Assembly: GCF_004786015.1 (NCBI RefSeq)
Contig: NZ_CP032096.1
Location: 1,426,001-1,490,000, forward strand
Direction: 5' to 3'
Length of the DNA stretch: 64,000 nucleotides
Origin: Hydrogenovibrio crunogenus
GTDB taxonomy: Bacteria; Pseudomonadota; Gammaproteobacteria; Thiomicrospirales; Thiomicrospiraceae
Part shown: positions 55,178 through 64,000 of the stretch, piece by piece
Layout: each line of letters starts with the position of its first letter
How positions within the stretch are numbered: the stretch's first letter is position 1
Position numbers and translations under genes: made by a program
Notes under the pieces: model-generated
What the model was told of the DNA's origin: nothing
What the model saw: the letters and a program-made list of their open reading frames with translations, nothing else
Databases searched by the model: none

Positions 55178-55630
55178 TTATTCTTCAGTTGCTTTGACTT
55201 CAACTGTGATTGATGCAACCACATCAGAGTGTAGCTCAACATCAAATTCGAACGTACCCACATAACGTAAAGCACCTTCTGGCATACGAATATTCTTACG
55301 CTCAACATCAAAACCAGCATTTGATAATGCATCTGCAATATCTGCTGTTCCGATAGAACCGAATAACTTTCCTTCGTCACCTGCAACAGACTCAATCGTT
55401 ACAACTGTGCCGTTCATTTTTTCATAAACAGCTTGCGCAGACGCTAATGCTTCTGCTGCTAATTTTTCAAGCTCAGCACGACGCGCTTCAAACTCAGCAA
55501 TATTTTCTTTGGTTGCTGGTTTTGCTTTTCCTTGTGGGATTAAGAAATTACGCGCAAAGCCAGACTTAACCGCAACTTGCTCACCTAATGAACCTAGGTT
55601 TTGTACTTTTTCAAGCAAAATAACATTCAT
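55178..55630 (-). CDS. rplI: 50S ribosomal protein L9
   Basis: 150 aa. [31 protein letters not shown] is the L9 N-terminal rRNA-binding domain; a charged linker helix and a C-terminal domain ([15 protein letters not shown]) follow. Last gene of the rpsF unit. Confidence 0.97.
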   Translation of the reverse strand: MNVILLEKVQNLGSLGEQVAVKSGFARNFLIPQGKAKPATKENIAEFEARRAELEKLAAEALASAQAVYEKMNGTVVTIESVAGDEGKLFGSIGTADIADALSNAGFDVERKNIRMPEGALRYVGTFEFDVELHSDVVASITVEVKATEE

Positions 55631-55668
55631 GGCTAAAACCTCTAAAGTTAAATTCTTGACCTAATTTT

Positions 55669-56553
55669 TTAGGTCTCTGACCATCGATTTCGAATATCCA
55701 CCCACGTGTCTATCAAACCAATGGTCGCTAAAATCAATATCGTTTGAGGAAACAAAAATAATAAAACATAGAGTCCGCCTAACCAAAATGAGTTCATTTG
55801 TCGTTTATTCACAGCATGATGTGCGACGGCCAATCCTTGAAACATCAAGCCTGCCATCAACACACCTGATAAATCTTGAATCAACCCTGCTTGGGTAAAT
55901 AATCCAACTAACGCTACAAACACGGCTAACAGAGCGACGTTTTTCGGAAGACGAATTTCGTAAAAATCTTCACGAAATTGCCCCGGAACATACAAAGCAC
56001 TCTGCCACCAACGTCCCAATAAAAGAATGGCGAACCATAACACGATGACAAACATTGCAATCAGCAAGGTCGCCACTTCGGTCAAGTTGCTAAACATCTC
56101 TTCCGGGAACGGGGTTCCAGTTTGATTAAACACCGGTAACACATAGGTATTAAATACCTGTTGCCACCATACTGTTGTATCACCGACAGACAGATGAAAT
56201 GCAATAACACCCAATCCGGCTATCAGCATAGCTAAACTTAAACTCAGGGCTAATGAATTGGTGTTCTTCAACACCAAACTCAGCAGCCAAACCGGCAACA
56301 TATACTCGACAATGGCAACCACTCCTGGCCAGACCGAACCAGACATCAGGAGAGCCGCCCCTGCCGTTGTCATCATTGCTGCCGCTAGGATTTTTAAGCC
56401 ATCCGTTTCACCAATTCGCAATGTCACCAACGCGATAATGGCTCCAACCAGCACACCAAATGGTGCAATCCAAACAGTTAGTACAGATAAAATCAGTGTT
56501 GCAATAAAAGCCTGCATCGGCCCTTTCATGACATATTTAGCAACACTTAACAT
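55669..56553 (-). CDS. DUF2232 membrane protein
   Basis: 294 aa with about eight hydrophobic segments, including WFAILLLGRWWQSALY and the preceding LPVWLLSLVL. DUF2232/YybS-like proteins are often found between rpsR and rplI, as here; in E. coli-type operons priB occupies the site between rpsF and rpsR. Function unknown. Confidence 0.8.
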   Translation of the reverse strand: MLSVAKYVMKGPMQAFIATLILSVLTVWIAPFGVLVGAIIALVTLRIGETDGLKILAAAMMTTAGAALLMSGSVWPGVVAIVEYMLPVWLLSLVLKNTNSLALSLSLAMLIAGLGVIAFHLSVGDTTVWWQQVFNTYVLPVFNQTGTPFPEEMFSNLTEVATLLIAMFVIVLWFAILLLGRWWQSALYVPGQFREDFYEIRLPKNVALLAVFVALVGLFTQAGLIQDLSGVLMAGLMFQGLAVAHHAVNKRQMNSFWLGGLYVLLFLFPQTILILATIGLIDTWVDIRNRWSET

Positions 56554-56588
56554 CTCTTATCCTTTACTTATTACTTCCTAAATCAAAC

Positions 56589-56816
56589 TTACTTATGTTG
56601 ATCTGTGTATGGTAATAAAGCTAAATAACGTGCACGCTTAATCGCAGTCGATAGCTGACGTTGATATTTAGCGCTCGTACCAGTAATACGGCTTGGTACG
56701 ATTTTACCTGTTTCAGTAATGTAGCTTTTTAGAGTATCAAGATCTTTATAATCAATCTCTTTAACACCTTCTACAGTGAAACGACAGAATTTTTTTCTTC
56801 CAAAACCTCTAGCCAT
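56589..56816 (-). CDS. rpsR: 30S ribosomal protein S18
   Basis: 75 aa. [20 protein letters not shown] and [20 protein letters not shown] identify S18, which binds S6 on the platform. Overlaps the rpsF stop by one base. Confidence 0.97.
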   Translation of the reverse strand: MARGFGRKKFCRFTVEGVKEIDYKDLDTLKSYITETGKIVPSRITGTSAKYQRQLSTAIKRARYLALLPYTDQHK

Positions 56817-57160
56817 TACTTATCTCCTCTACGCTTATCTTCTTTTTGAGAAGCCATTACTGAAGGCTCAGTCACTGCTTCGTTGCGTTTAATAAACATG
56901 TCACGCAAAACGGCATCGTTGTAGTAGAACAAGTTCTCTAATTCTTTAAGAGTCTTTTGATCACACTCGATGTTCATTAAGATATAGTGAGCTTTGTGAA
57001 CTTTGTTGATTAGATAAGCTAGTTGACGACGACCCCAATCTTCAAGACGGTGGATGGCTCCGCCATTCTCTTCGATCAGTCCACGGTAACGCTCAATCAT
57101 TGCTGGAACCTGTTCGCTTTGATCAGGGTGCACTAAAAATACGACTTCATAATGACGCAT
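56816..57160 (-). CDS. rpsF: 30S ribosomal protein S6
   Basis: 114 aa. [20 protein letters not shown] and [20 protein letters not shown] are S6 motifs. First gene of rpsF-rpsR-DUF2232-rplI. The C-terminal tail is short and charged. Confidence 0.97.
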   Translation of the reverse strand: MRHYEVVFLVHPDQSEQVPAMIERYRGLIEENGGAIHRLEDWGRRQLAYLINKVHKAHYILMNIECDQKTLKELENLFYYNDAVLRDMFIKRNEAVTEPSVMASQKEDKRRGDK

Positions 57161-57338
57161 TCGTTGATCTCCTTATGGATTTAAAAGTAAGCTTCCCGCT
57201 GTAACTTTTTAGGCGCTACAAACAGTGAAGCAAGGAAATTCAGAATTTAAATATACTGAAAGCGCAGTATTATAACGACTTTCAAGCAATATTCAAACTA
57301 AAAACGCGCTTTTCGATGTAAAAACAATAAGATAAATA

Positions 57339-57364
57339 AAAAACCACCAGGCCTGGTGGTTTTT
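57339..57364. terminator. Perfect palindromic terminator with CCAGGCCTGG core
   Basis: Perfect 26-bp palindrome: A5-CCA-CCAGGCCTGG-TGG-T5, core at 57347-57356. Lies 52 bp downstream of fldA on the minus strand. The remaining 255-bp gap to rpsF holds that operon's promoter region. Confidence 0.85.
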
Positions 57365-57415
57365 GAACTCGAAACAGGGCCCTTGTAAACACAAAGACCC
57401 TTTTATCAGTGGTGC

Positions 57416-57931
57416 TTAAAGAGACATTTCTTCTTTAACTTGATCCACCCATTGATCTACCCTCTCGGCAGTCATTTCAGGTTGCTGGTCTTCATCAATG
57501 GCCAGCCCAACAAAAAACTCACCGTCTTCTGTAACGGCTTTGGACTCATCAAACTCATAACCATCTGTTGACCAGTACCCAGCGGGAATACCACCGTTCT
57601 CCAAAGCGATATCATGCATCATTCCCATCGCATCCAAGAAATACTCGGCATAATCGGCTTGGTCCCCTAATCCGAAACAAGCAAACGTTTTATCGGTAAA
57701 ATCAACTTCTTTAAACTCATCCCAGAAATCATCCCAACTACTTTGGAGCTCACCATAGTACCAAGTCGGTTGACCAAGGATAATCTTGTCATATTTGGCA
57801 AAATCATCAGCACTTGCTGTCGCAATATCATGCACTTCTACGATATCACTGCCAATTTTATCCTTAATCATATCTGCAACACGTTCTGTATTGCCCGTAT
57901 CTGTTCCATAGAATAGACCAACTTGACTCAT
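57416..57931 (-). CDS. fldA: Flavodoxin
   Basis: 171 aa. FMN phosphate loop GTDTGNTERVAD near residues 9-20, then ILGQPTWYYGELQSSWDDFW and FGLGDQADYAEYFLDAMG, the long-chain flavodoxin type. Low-potential electron carrier; often replaces ferredoxin under iron limitation. Transcribed alone. Confidence 0.95.
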   Translation of the reverse strand: MSQVGLFYGTDTGNTERVADMIKDKIGSDIVEVHDIATASADDFAKYDKIILGQPTWYYGELQSSWDDFWDEFKEVDFTDKTFACFGLGDQADYAEYFLDAMGMMHDIALENGGIPAGYWSTDGYEFDESKAVTEDGEFFVGLAIDEDQQPEMTAERVDQWVDQVKEEMSL

Positions 57932-58138
57932 CTTAAACCCTTTTTAAAAGTTATCTTTTTCTTGTAGAATAAATATCATCTAAATAGATGCATTTTATTC
58001 ACACAGTTTTAATTCAACTTGAAATTTAGTATACGAAAAACAGCCGGGATACACCAGCCGCTAACGCAAGTTATTTAATTGACGCGAATCATATCATGGT
58101 TAAATGCAATTAAAACTCAAAAAAACTTATACGCGATA

Positions 58139-58366
58139 ATGAACAAAACTAATTCCGATCCAAAACATATCGACTGTTTTAAATGTCGTCACTTTTATAT
58201 CACCTGGGATGCCAATCAACCTCGTGGCTGCAAAGCTTTCGGCTTTAAAACGAAACAATTACCCAGCGCAGTGGTTTTTGAGTCGTCTGGCGAACCTTGC
58301 TTAAAATTTTCACCCAAAAAATCAATAATTCAAAAATCCAAGTCTAAAAAAGGCTGGATTGCTTAA
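58139..58366 (+). CDS. Small four-Cys protein
   Basis: About 75 aa from an internal ATG at 58139. CFKCRHFYITWDANQPRGCK and EPCLKF supply four Cys, suggesting a small Zn- or Fe-S-binding protein; the family occurs in many proteobacteria without known function. Longer frame from 58079 looks unlikely. No strong ribosome-binding site. Confidence 0.65.
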   Translation: MNKTNSDPKHIDCFKCRHFYITWDANQPRGCKAFGFKTKQLPSAVVFESSGEPCLKFSPKKSIIQKSKSKKGWIA

Positions 58367-58389
58367 CCCCTCCCTTTTGGCCTTAATGA

Positions 58390-58959
58390 TTAAACGCTAT
58401 CTTTTAAAAAGTCATCAAGTACTTGCCACATAAAATATTCTCCAGGATCGGTTTTTCGACCAGGGGCAATATCACAATGACCTTGAATATGGCTGGCAGG
58501 AATCGAAGGGTACTGTTTAAAAATCGCCGTCAACACCTCTTTTAATGTTTGGTATTGTGCTGCCGTATAAGGTGTTTTATCCGTACCTTCCAATTCGATT
58601 CCAATGGAAAAATCATTACAGGCAGAACGCCCCTTAAAACTCGACACACCGGCATGCCAGGCGCGACGATTCAAAGGCACAAACTGAAATAACTTGCCAG
58701 AGCGGTCAATAAATAGATGCGATGACACTTTCAATGATTGGATTTGTTGATAATAAGGATCTTCTTCAGGATCTAACTGATTGGTAAAAAGCTGCTCTAC
58801 ACCTCGCCCACCAAATTGCCCGGGAGGTAGACTGATGCCATGAATGACAACCAGATCTAGATCGTCTTCATCTGGGCGTTCGTCGAAATTGGGGCTTTCA
58901 ATATACCGTGCTTCGTTAAAAACATGGGTTTCTGGGTTAAGTGTTAATGGGCTTTTCAT
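58390..58959 (-). CDS. ampD: 1,6-anhydro-N-acetylmuramyl-L-alanine amidase AmpD
   Basis: 189 aa. Cytoplasmic amidase of wall recycling. Zn ligands His40 (VVIHGIS), His161 (QGHCDIAPGRKTDPG) and Asp171; Glu122 and Lys169 match the E. coli active-site pattern. Length fits AmpD. NagZ of the same pathway is at 1306-2379. Confidence 0.94.
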   Translation of the reverse strand: MKSPLTLNPETHVFNEARYIESPNFDERPDEDDLDLVVIHGISLPPGQFGGRGVEQLFTNQLDPEEDPYYQQIQSLKVSSHLFIDRSGKLFQFVPLNRRAWHAGVSSFKGRSACNDFSIGIELEGTDKTPYTAAQYQTLKEVLTAIFKQYPSIPASHIQGHCDIAPGRKTDPGEYFMWQVLDDFLKDSV

Positions 58960-59014
58960 AGTTCAAATAGTATAATCCATAAAAATAACCATTTTATAAG
59001 AACCTTTTATCCTT

Positions 59015-59866
59015 ATGACAAAAATCGACTATTTTACAGATCTGCAAAACAACATTGAAAACGCTCTAGCGGAAGATGTCGGCTCAGGAGACTTAACCGC
59101 CGGCCTGATTCCAGACACTCGCCAAGCAACGGCGCAAGTGATCGCCAAAGAAGCGGCGGTGATTTGTGGACGCCCTTGGTTCGACAAAGTCGTTCAACAA
59201 GTCAATCCGAACATTGAGATAGAATGGTTTTGTGAAGAAGGTCAATCGGTCCCGGTCAACACACTGGTTTGTGAGTTGAGAGGCCAGGCCAACAGTATTC
59301 TTACTGCGGAACGAAGTGCTCTAAACTTTCTGCAAACCCTTTCAGCCACCGCCACCATAACGCGACAGTATATTGAACAACTGCAAGGGTCACACACACA
59401 ACTGCTCGACACACGAAAAACCATGCCCGGTTTAAGATTGGCGCAAAAATATGCGGTACATTGCGGGGGCGGAACCAACCACCGAATTGGTCTTTATGAT
59501 GCCATTCTTATTAAAGAAAATCATATTATGGCGGCAGGTAATATTTCCAAAGCTGTTTCACTTGCGCGCAAGCTCCACCCAAACAAAACCGTTGAAGTCG
59601 AAACCGAAACATTGGATGAGGTAAAACAGGCTGTCGATGCCGGTTCAGACATTATCATGCTTGATAATTTCACATTAGAGAAACTCAAAGAAGCAGTCCA
59701 GTTGGTCAATAAAAAATGTAAACTGGAAGCGTCTGGAAACGTTGAACTGCCGCATTTATCGAAACTTGCCCAGACAGGGGTTGATTACATTTCAACAGGC
59801 GCCATTACGAAAAACATTCAAGCCATTGATTTTTCAATGCGCTTTACATTAGAGGATACGCAATAA
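59015..59866 (+). CDS. nadC: Nicotinate-nucleotide pyrophosphorylase (carboxylating)
   Basis: 283 aa. Makes nicotinate mononucleotide from quinolinate and PRPP in NAD synthesis. ALAEDVGSGDLTAGLIP, DTRKTMPGLRLAQKYAVHCG and EVETETLDEVKQAVDAG are quinolinate phosphoribosyltransferase motifs. It precedes the antiporter gene by 4 bp. Confidence 0.96.
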   Translation: MTKIDYFTDLQNNIENALAEDVGSGDLTAGLIPDTRQATAQVIAKEAAVICGRPWFDKVVQQVNPNIEIEWFCEEGQSVPVNTLVCELRGQANSILTAERSALNFLQTLSATATITRQYIEQLQGSHTQLLDTRKTMPGLRLAQKYAVHCGGGTNHRIGLYDAILIKENHIMAAGNISKAVSLARKLHPNKTVEVETETLDEVKQAVDAGSDIIMLDNFTLEKLKEAVQLVNKKCKLEASGNVELPHLSKLAQTGVDYISTGAITKNIQAIDFSMRFTLEDTQ

Positions 59867-59870
59867 CATT

Positions 59871-61853
59871 ATGTTTGACCACATTCTGCTGAATATCGTT
59901 TTTTTACTGGTCATTACGGTTGGATTAGTTTCCATTTCACGTCGTTTTCACCTTCCCCCTATTTTGAATTACATTCTCGTCGGGATCATCGTCGGTCCTT
60001 TCGGGTTCGGGTTGATTGAAAGTGAAAAAAGCATCAGCTTTCTGGCAGAATTCGGTATTGTTTTCTTACTATTCTCTATTGGTTTGGAATTTTCCCTAAC
60101 ACAAATGATGTCCATGCGCAAAATGGTATTCGGTTATGGAGGGCTACAGGTTTTATTAACCGGGGCTTTTGTTTACTTCAGTTGCCAGATGTTTGGACTT
60201 GACATCGAAACCAGTATCGTCGTTGCCAGTGCATTTGCTTTATCATCCACCGCCATTGTGATTAAACAGCTCACAGAGCAATCTGAAATACAAACTCGTC
60301 ATGGTCGGGCTGCAGTTGGTGTTTTAATCTTCCAAGACCTTATGGCCATCCCTTTATTAATTTTAATCCCTGCATTGGGCACGGCCAGTGGCGATTCACT
60401 TTCTTCCGAGCTTGGCCTCGCCTTCTTGAAAGGTGGCATCGTAGTCGTCGTCATGCTGTTTGCAGGCCGTTACCTGTTGAGACCTTTATTCCATGAAGTG
60501 GCCTCATCAAAGTCTCAAGAACTTTTTACCTTAACGGTTTTAACCGTGGTTTTAAGTGCCGCCGCCTTTACCGAAGAAATGGATATTTCCATGACGCTCG
60601 GAGCATTTTTAGCAGGAATGATGCTAGGAGAAACCGAATATCGCCACCAGATTGAAGCGGATATTCGCCCTTTCCAAGATATCTTGTTAGGGCTTTTCTT
60701 TATTACCGTGGGCATGATGATTTCACCCGCTGTGTTACAAAGCGACTTTTTTATCATCATCGCAATTACGTTAGGCATCATGCTCATCAAGGGCATAGTG
60801 ATTTTCGGCATTCTGAAGACCTTTAAGAAACCCGAAGGCGTCAGCATTAGAACAGCAGTGTCATTAGCGCAAGTCGGTGAGTTTGGACTGGTGTTAATCA
60901 CTCTGGCATTGTCTTATGAACTGCTTTCCGACGAACTGGGGCAAATCCTATTAACATCTGCGGTCATCAGCATGATGATTACGCCACTACTGGTAAAATT
61001 CAATGGACGCATTGCGAACCGACTATGCCGACAAAGTTACCAGAATAATTTTTCAGAAATGGAAAATGTCATAAAAGAAGACACGAAATTCTTATCGGAA
61101 CACGTGGTATTACTTGGATTTGGGCGCGTAGGCCAAACCACTGCTAAATTTTTGGAACAGGCTCATGTTCCTTTCGTAGCGTTAGACATGGATATTAAGC
61201 GTGTGCATGAAGCGCAACAAAGCGGCGAGCCTGTTTACTTTGGCGACTCTGCCAAACACAGCATTATTAAAGCCACCAATTTAAGTAAGGCGAAAGTTGC
61301 CATCATTACATTCCATAACTATCATGCCGCCATCAAAACACTGAAAACATTAAAGGATGTTGCACCAGAGCTCCCGATTTTAGTCAGAACACAGGATGAC
61401 AGCCACATCAATGAATTCATGGCGGCAGGCGCAACCGAAGTGGTACCGGATACGTTCGAATCCAGTATCATGCTGGCCTCACACCTTTTACTGATGATTG
61501 GCCAGCCACCGAGCCAAGTTCTTCGACAAACGCGAGCTGCTCGAAAAGGTCGTTATAGCTTGTTGAACGGGATGTACCCGGGTGAATCCGACCATACTCC
61601 TTTTGACAATGCTCAGATAGGACAGGTTATTCAACCGATTCGAATCAATGACTCGGCCTTTGCCGTTGGTAAACGACTAGAGGAATTGCCTTTCTCAGAG
61701 CTTAGCATTAACATTAAATCGGTCAAACGTGGTTCGGTGAGAGGAGATGATCCGGATGTGCGTACTCGAATTCGAGCTGAAGATGTTTTAATCGTACAAG
61801 GGTTGCCGGAAAATATTGATAAGTTTGAATATTATTTGAACACAGGGAAATAA
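59871..61853 (+). CDS. CPA2 cation:proton antiporter with RCK domain (KefB-like)
   Basis: 660 aa. About 12 TM helices of the Na+/H+ exchanger type, then a TrkA-N (RCK) domain starting VVLLGFGRVGQTTAKFLE and a C-terminal TrkA-C-like segment (FAVGKRLEELPFSELSINI). Likely a K+ efflux or Na+/K+:H+ antiporter under nucleotide or glutathione control. 4 bp after nadC. Confidence 0.9.
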   Translation: MFDHILLNIVFLLVITVGLVSISRRFHLPPILNYILVGIIVGPFGFGLIESEKSISFLAEFGIVFLLFSIGLEFSLTQMMSMRKMVFGYGGLQVLLTGAFVYFSCQMFGLDIETSIVVASAFALSSTAIVIKQLTEQSEIQTRHGRAAVGVLIFQDLMAIPLLILIPALGTASGDSLSSELGLAFLKGGIVVVVMLFAGRYLLRPLFHEVASSKSQELFTLTVLTVVLSAAAFTEEMDISMTLGAFLAGMMLGETEYRHQIEADIRPFQDILLGLFFITVGMMISPAVLQSDFFIIIAITLGIMLIKGIVIFGILKTFKKPEGVSIRTAVSLAQVGEFGLVLITLALSYELLSDELGQILLTSAVISMMITPLLVKFNGRIANRLCRQSYQNNFSEMENVIKEDTKFLSEHVVLLGFGRVGQTTAKFLEQAHVPFVALDMDIKRVHEAQQSGEPVYFGDSAKHSIIKATNLSKAKVAIITFHNYHAAIKTLKTLKDVAPELPILVRTQDDSHINEFMAAGATEVVPDTFESSIMLASHLLLMIGQPPSQVLRQTRAARKGRYSLLNGMYPGESDHTPFDNAQIGQVIQPIRINDSAFAVGKRLEELPFSELSINIKSVKRGSVRGDDPDVRTRIRAEDVLIVQGLPENIDKFEYYLNTGK

Positions 61854-61873
61854 TCAGAGAGCTTTGGCGTTAC

Positions 61874-62644
61874 TTAAGGCTGATCAAACCATATAAGCGA
61901 CGCCATCCGGCCTGTTTGCTGATCTCTTCGATAAGAATAAAACCACTCTTGGTCACGATAACTGCACAACCCACTTTGAAAAACTTGCTCAATACCTAAC
62001 TGGTTCAATTTAAATTCCGCCAGGCCTGGCAAATCTGCATACCATTTTTGAGGAGTTCGGTTATGCGGTTTGAAAAACTTTTCCGCATCTGTATTTTCAT
62101 TCACGAAGGCATCAAACACCTCTTTTCCCACTTCGAAATAAGGCTGACTGATGGCAGGGCCAATCCAAACCAACATCTTTTCACGTTGACCCGGCAACAT
62201 CTGAATCGTGTTTGAAACAACCCCTTTTGCCAGCCCCCTCCATCCCGCATGAATGGCGGCAACAAAATGACCCTCTTCATTGGTTACCAACAATGGTAAG
62301 CAATCTGCCGTTAAAACGCAGGAAACCCCTTCTGATTCAGTCGTCCATGAAGCATCAGCAACCGGAGGAGAGTCATAAGACAGCCCTTCCCAGAGAACAA
62401 CCTTATCAGTATGTTCTTGAGTCAACCAAAACGGCTGACTTGGAAGTTGTAACGCTTGTTGAAGCAGTTCACGATTTTGAATAACAGCCTGCTTATCATC
62501 CCCTACGTGTGTGGCGAGATTCAAAGCATCAAACGGTGCCTGACTCTTTCCGCCAACACGTGTCGTGACGCACGCCTTAATATGTTCCGGGGCTAGCCAA
62601 TCTGGTTGAATAAATGTCAGATCATTCCTGTGGAATATCGGCAT
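61874..62644 (-). CDS. pgeF: Peptidoglycan editing factor PgeF (YfiH, polyphenol-oxidase family)
   Basis: 256 aa. TADCLPLLVTNEEGHFVAAI with HAGWRGLAKGVV holds the His/Cys metal site, and the C-terminal GLCSYRDQEWFYSYRRDQ is conserved. Removes L-Ser from misincorporated UDP-MurNAc-L-Ser. Overlaps the rluD end by 23 bp. In-gene CCAGGCCTGG (62020-62029) encodes Pro-Gly-Leu. Confidence 0.93.
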   Translation of the reverse strand: MPIFHRNDLTFIQPDWLAPEHIKACVTTRVGGKSQAPFDALNLATHVGDDKQAVIQNRELLQQALQLPSQPFWLTQEHTDKVVLWEGLSYDSPPVADASWTTESEGVSCVLTADCLPLLVTNEEGHFVAAIHAGWRGLAKGVVSNTIQMLPGQREKMLVWIGPAISQPYFEVGKEVFDAFVNENTDAEKFFKPHNRTPQKWYADLPGLAEFKLNQLGIEQVFQSGLCSYRDQEWFYSYRRDQQTGRMASLIWFDQP

Positions 62645-63680
62645 CCGTCACCCATTCTACTTCAACGCCATCATCGTAATCATACTCATCATACCCCATA
62701 TAATCTTCGTGCTTCATTGCTTGGAAGTCTTCCATGTCATCTCGAAGGATATCAATGAGTTCTAACATATCATCCGGCATAGAAACTTTCCACTTCATGG
62801 TTTTACCCGTTCGAGGGTGTGTCAAACTGAGTTGTCCAGCATGAAGTGCTTGACGTTTAAACCCTCTTAAATAATCAGCAAACTCGGACATCATCTGCTG
62901 AGGAATACGCAAGCGCCCTCCATAAACGGGATCTCCAATCAAAGGAAACCCTAAATACGCCATATGAACCCGGATTTGATGTGTGCGGCCGGTTTCCAAC
63001 TTAACCCTCACACGTGTATGTTCACGAAAACGCTCTAACACCCGATAATGTGAAGTTGCGGATTTACCACCAACCGTTAATACAGCCATTCGCTTACGAT
63101 CTGTCGGGTGACGCCCAATCGGTTTACTAATCGTTCCACCAGAAATCATTTTCCCCACAACAATGGCGTCATAAACACGTTCAACATCATGTTCTTGAAG
63201 CTGTTCAACCAAGTGTGTCTGAGCCGGAACATTCTTGGCCACCACCATAAGCCCAGAGGTGTCTTTATCAAGCCTATGAACAATCCCTGCACGTGGGACT
63301 TCTCGAATCGCCTCATAATGAAAAAGCAACGCATTCAATAAAGTACCATCTGGGTTTCCCGCCCCAGGGTGAACCACTAAACCAGCCGATTTATTAATCA
63401 CCAAAATATCATCATCTTCATAAACAACATCAATTGGGATGTCTTGCGCCTGATAAGAGACTTCGTCTTCAATTTCTGCCAGTAAAACCACGGACTCGTC
63501 ACCAAACACTTTAAAGTTCGGTTTTTTATGCGCCACGCCATCAAGTGTCACTTGACCCGCCCGAATCCAATCCTGAATACGGTTACGGGAATAATCAGAA
63601 AACAACTCTGCCAACACAGCATCTAAGCGTTGCCCCATTTTATCAGTTGGAATTCTGGCTTCTAATCTTTGACTACTCAA
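62622..63680 (-). CDS. rluD: 23S rRNA pseudouridine synthase RluD
   Basis: 352 aa. S4 RNA-binding domain (LDAVLAELFSDYSRNRIQDW) then a catalytic domain with HRLDKDTSGLMVVAK. Modifies U1911, U1915 and U1917 in helix 69 in E. coli. Probably starts at TTG (63678-63680): AGGAG lies 6 nt upstream, while an ATG between them is out of frame. Acidic C-terminal tail longer than usual. Divergent from bamD. Confidence 0.93.
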   Translation of the reverse strand: MSSQRLEARIPTDKMGQRLDAVLAELFSDYSRNRIQDWIRAGQVTLDGVAHKKPNFKVFGDESVVLLAEIEDEVSYQAQDIPIDVVYEDDDILVINKSAGLVVHPGAGNPDGTLLNALLFHYEAIREVPRAGIVHRLDKDTSGLMVVAKNVPAQTHLVEQLQEHDVERVYDAIVVGKMISGGTISKPIGRHPTDRKRMAVLTVGGKSATSHYRVLERFREHTRVRVKLETGRTHQIRVHMAYLGFPLIGDPVYGGRLRIPQQMMSEFADYLRGFKRQALHAGQLSLTHPRTGKTMKWKVSMPDDMLELIDILRDDMEDFQAMKHEDYMGYDEYDYDDGVEVEWVTDADIPQE

Positions 63681-63790
63681 ACATCTCTCCTAAGGTTATT
63701 CATCCGACAGAACGCACACCATTGTTTCCTTTCCTGAAAGGACATATGGTATGATTATGCTTTTACTTAATACACTATTTTACCAATAAT

Positions 63791-64000
63791 ATGAAGCACT
63801 CGCTGATCTCACTTTTATTTTTCTCTTTACTCACTCTGCAAGCGTGCTCTCTCGTTGAAAAAGATGAGTCCGAATGGACCGTTAAAGACTTCTATTCCCA
63901 TGCAAAAGACGCCTTTGAAAGCGAGCAGTGGGAAAGTGCTATTGGTTATTATGAAAAACTCAAAGCCTATTATCCGTATGGTAAGTATGCGGAACAATCT
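63791..64000 (+). CDS. bamD: Outer-membrane assembly lipoprotein BamD, N-terminal part
   Basis: First 70 residues; the gene runs off the window. Lipoprotein signal LLFFSLLTLQAC, then YSHAKDAFESEQWESAIGYY, the first TPR of BamD/ComL, and the YYPYGKYAEQS segment. Part of the BAM complex that folds outer-membrane proteins. The divergent rluD / bamD order is common in gammaproteobacteria. Confidence 0.9.
   Translation, partial: MKHSLISLLFFSLLTLQACSLVEKDESEWTVKDFYSHAKDAFESEQWESAIGYYEKLKAYYPYGKYAEQS

Overview
The window looks like chromosomal DNA of a free-living, probably sulfur-oxidising gammaproteobacterium close to Thiomicrospira / Hydrogenovibrio / Thiomicrorhabdus. That placement is inferred from gene order (queA-tgt-yajC-secD-secF; rpsF-rpsR-DUF2232-rplI-dnaB-alr; rluD-pgeF), moderately low GC and protein character. 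No rRNA operon or diagnostic sulfur-oxidation gene is present to prove it. Most of the window is ordinary housekeeping DNA; the accessory region is a chromosomal integron at about 24.1-28.4 kb.

Layout. 0-5.4 kb: mscS-nagZ and a large PAS/GGDEF/EAL sensor. 5.4-12.6 kb: a split oligopeptide-transport system (L,D-transpeptidase-oppB-oppC in one unit; CYTH-tolC-Tat lipoprotein SBP-DUF2238 in another) around a TetR gene. 12.6-20.6 kb: cysM, a UbiA prenyltransferase, an unknown exported protein, a GST, a DsrE-like exported protein, the yfhL-trhP tRNA hydroxylation pair, a hypoxanthine-DNA glycosylase and rimO. 20.8-23.4 kb: an operon of porin, FMN-binding protein and PepSY membrane protein behind a good promoter and a Fur box.

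24.1-28.4 kb: integron with a complete intI (+ strand) and five gene cassettes on the minus strand (N-acetylglutamate-synthase-like, peroxiredoxin, DUF4188, GyrI/Cass2-like effector binding, NTF2-like). Three identical ORF-less mini-cassettes of about 152 bp are interspersed. The distal end abuts a GGDEF gene that has lost its N-terminus.

28.4-41 kb: ytoQ, an outer-membrane protein, a BNR-repeat protein, hemJ, slyD, ycgN, a pseudouridine synthase, a short CheZ-like protein with a sigma54-like promoter, then secF-secD-yajC-tgt-queA, a DUF3087-like protein and a SpoIIAA-like protein. 41-47.6 kb: a BCCT transporter and a Fur-controlled fbpABC iron importer. 47.7-64 kb: tRNA-Val and tRNA-Leu, a SPOR protein, ychJ-norM, nudF-alr-dnaB, the rpsF operon, fldA, ampD, nadC, a KefB-type antiporter, pgeF-rluD and the start of bamD.

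The most striking signal is not a gene. The 10-bp palindrome CCAGGCCTGG occurs 13 times, seven times as the core of bidirectional intergenic terminators and six times inside genes (reading Gln-Ala-Trp or Pro-Gly-Leu). This is the distribution expected of an uptake-sequence-like or HIP1-like genome-wide word. The second notable signal is the triplicated ORF-less integron mini-cassette.
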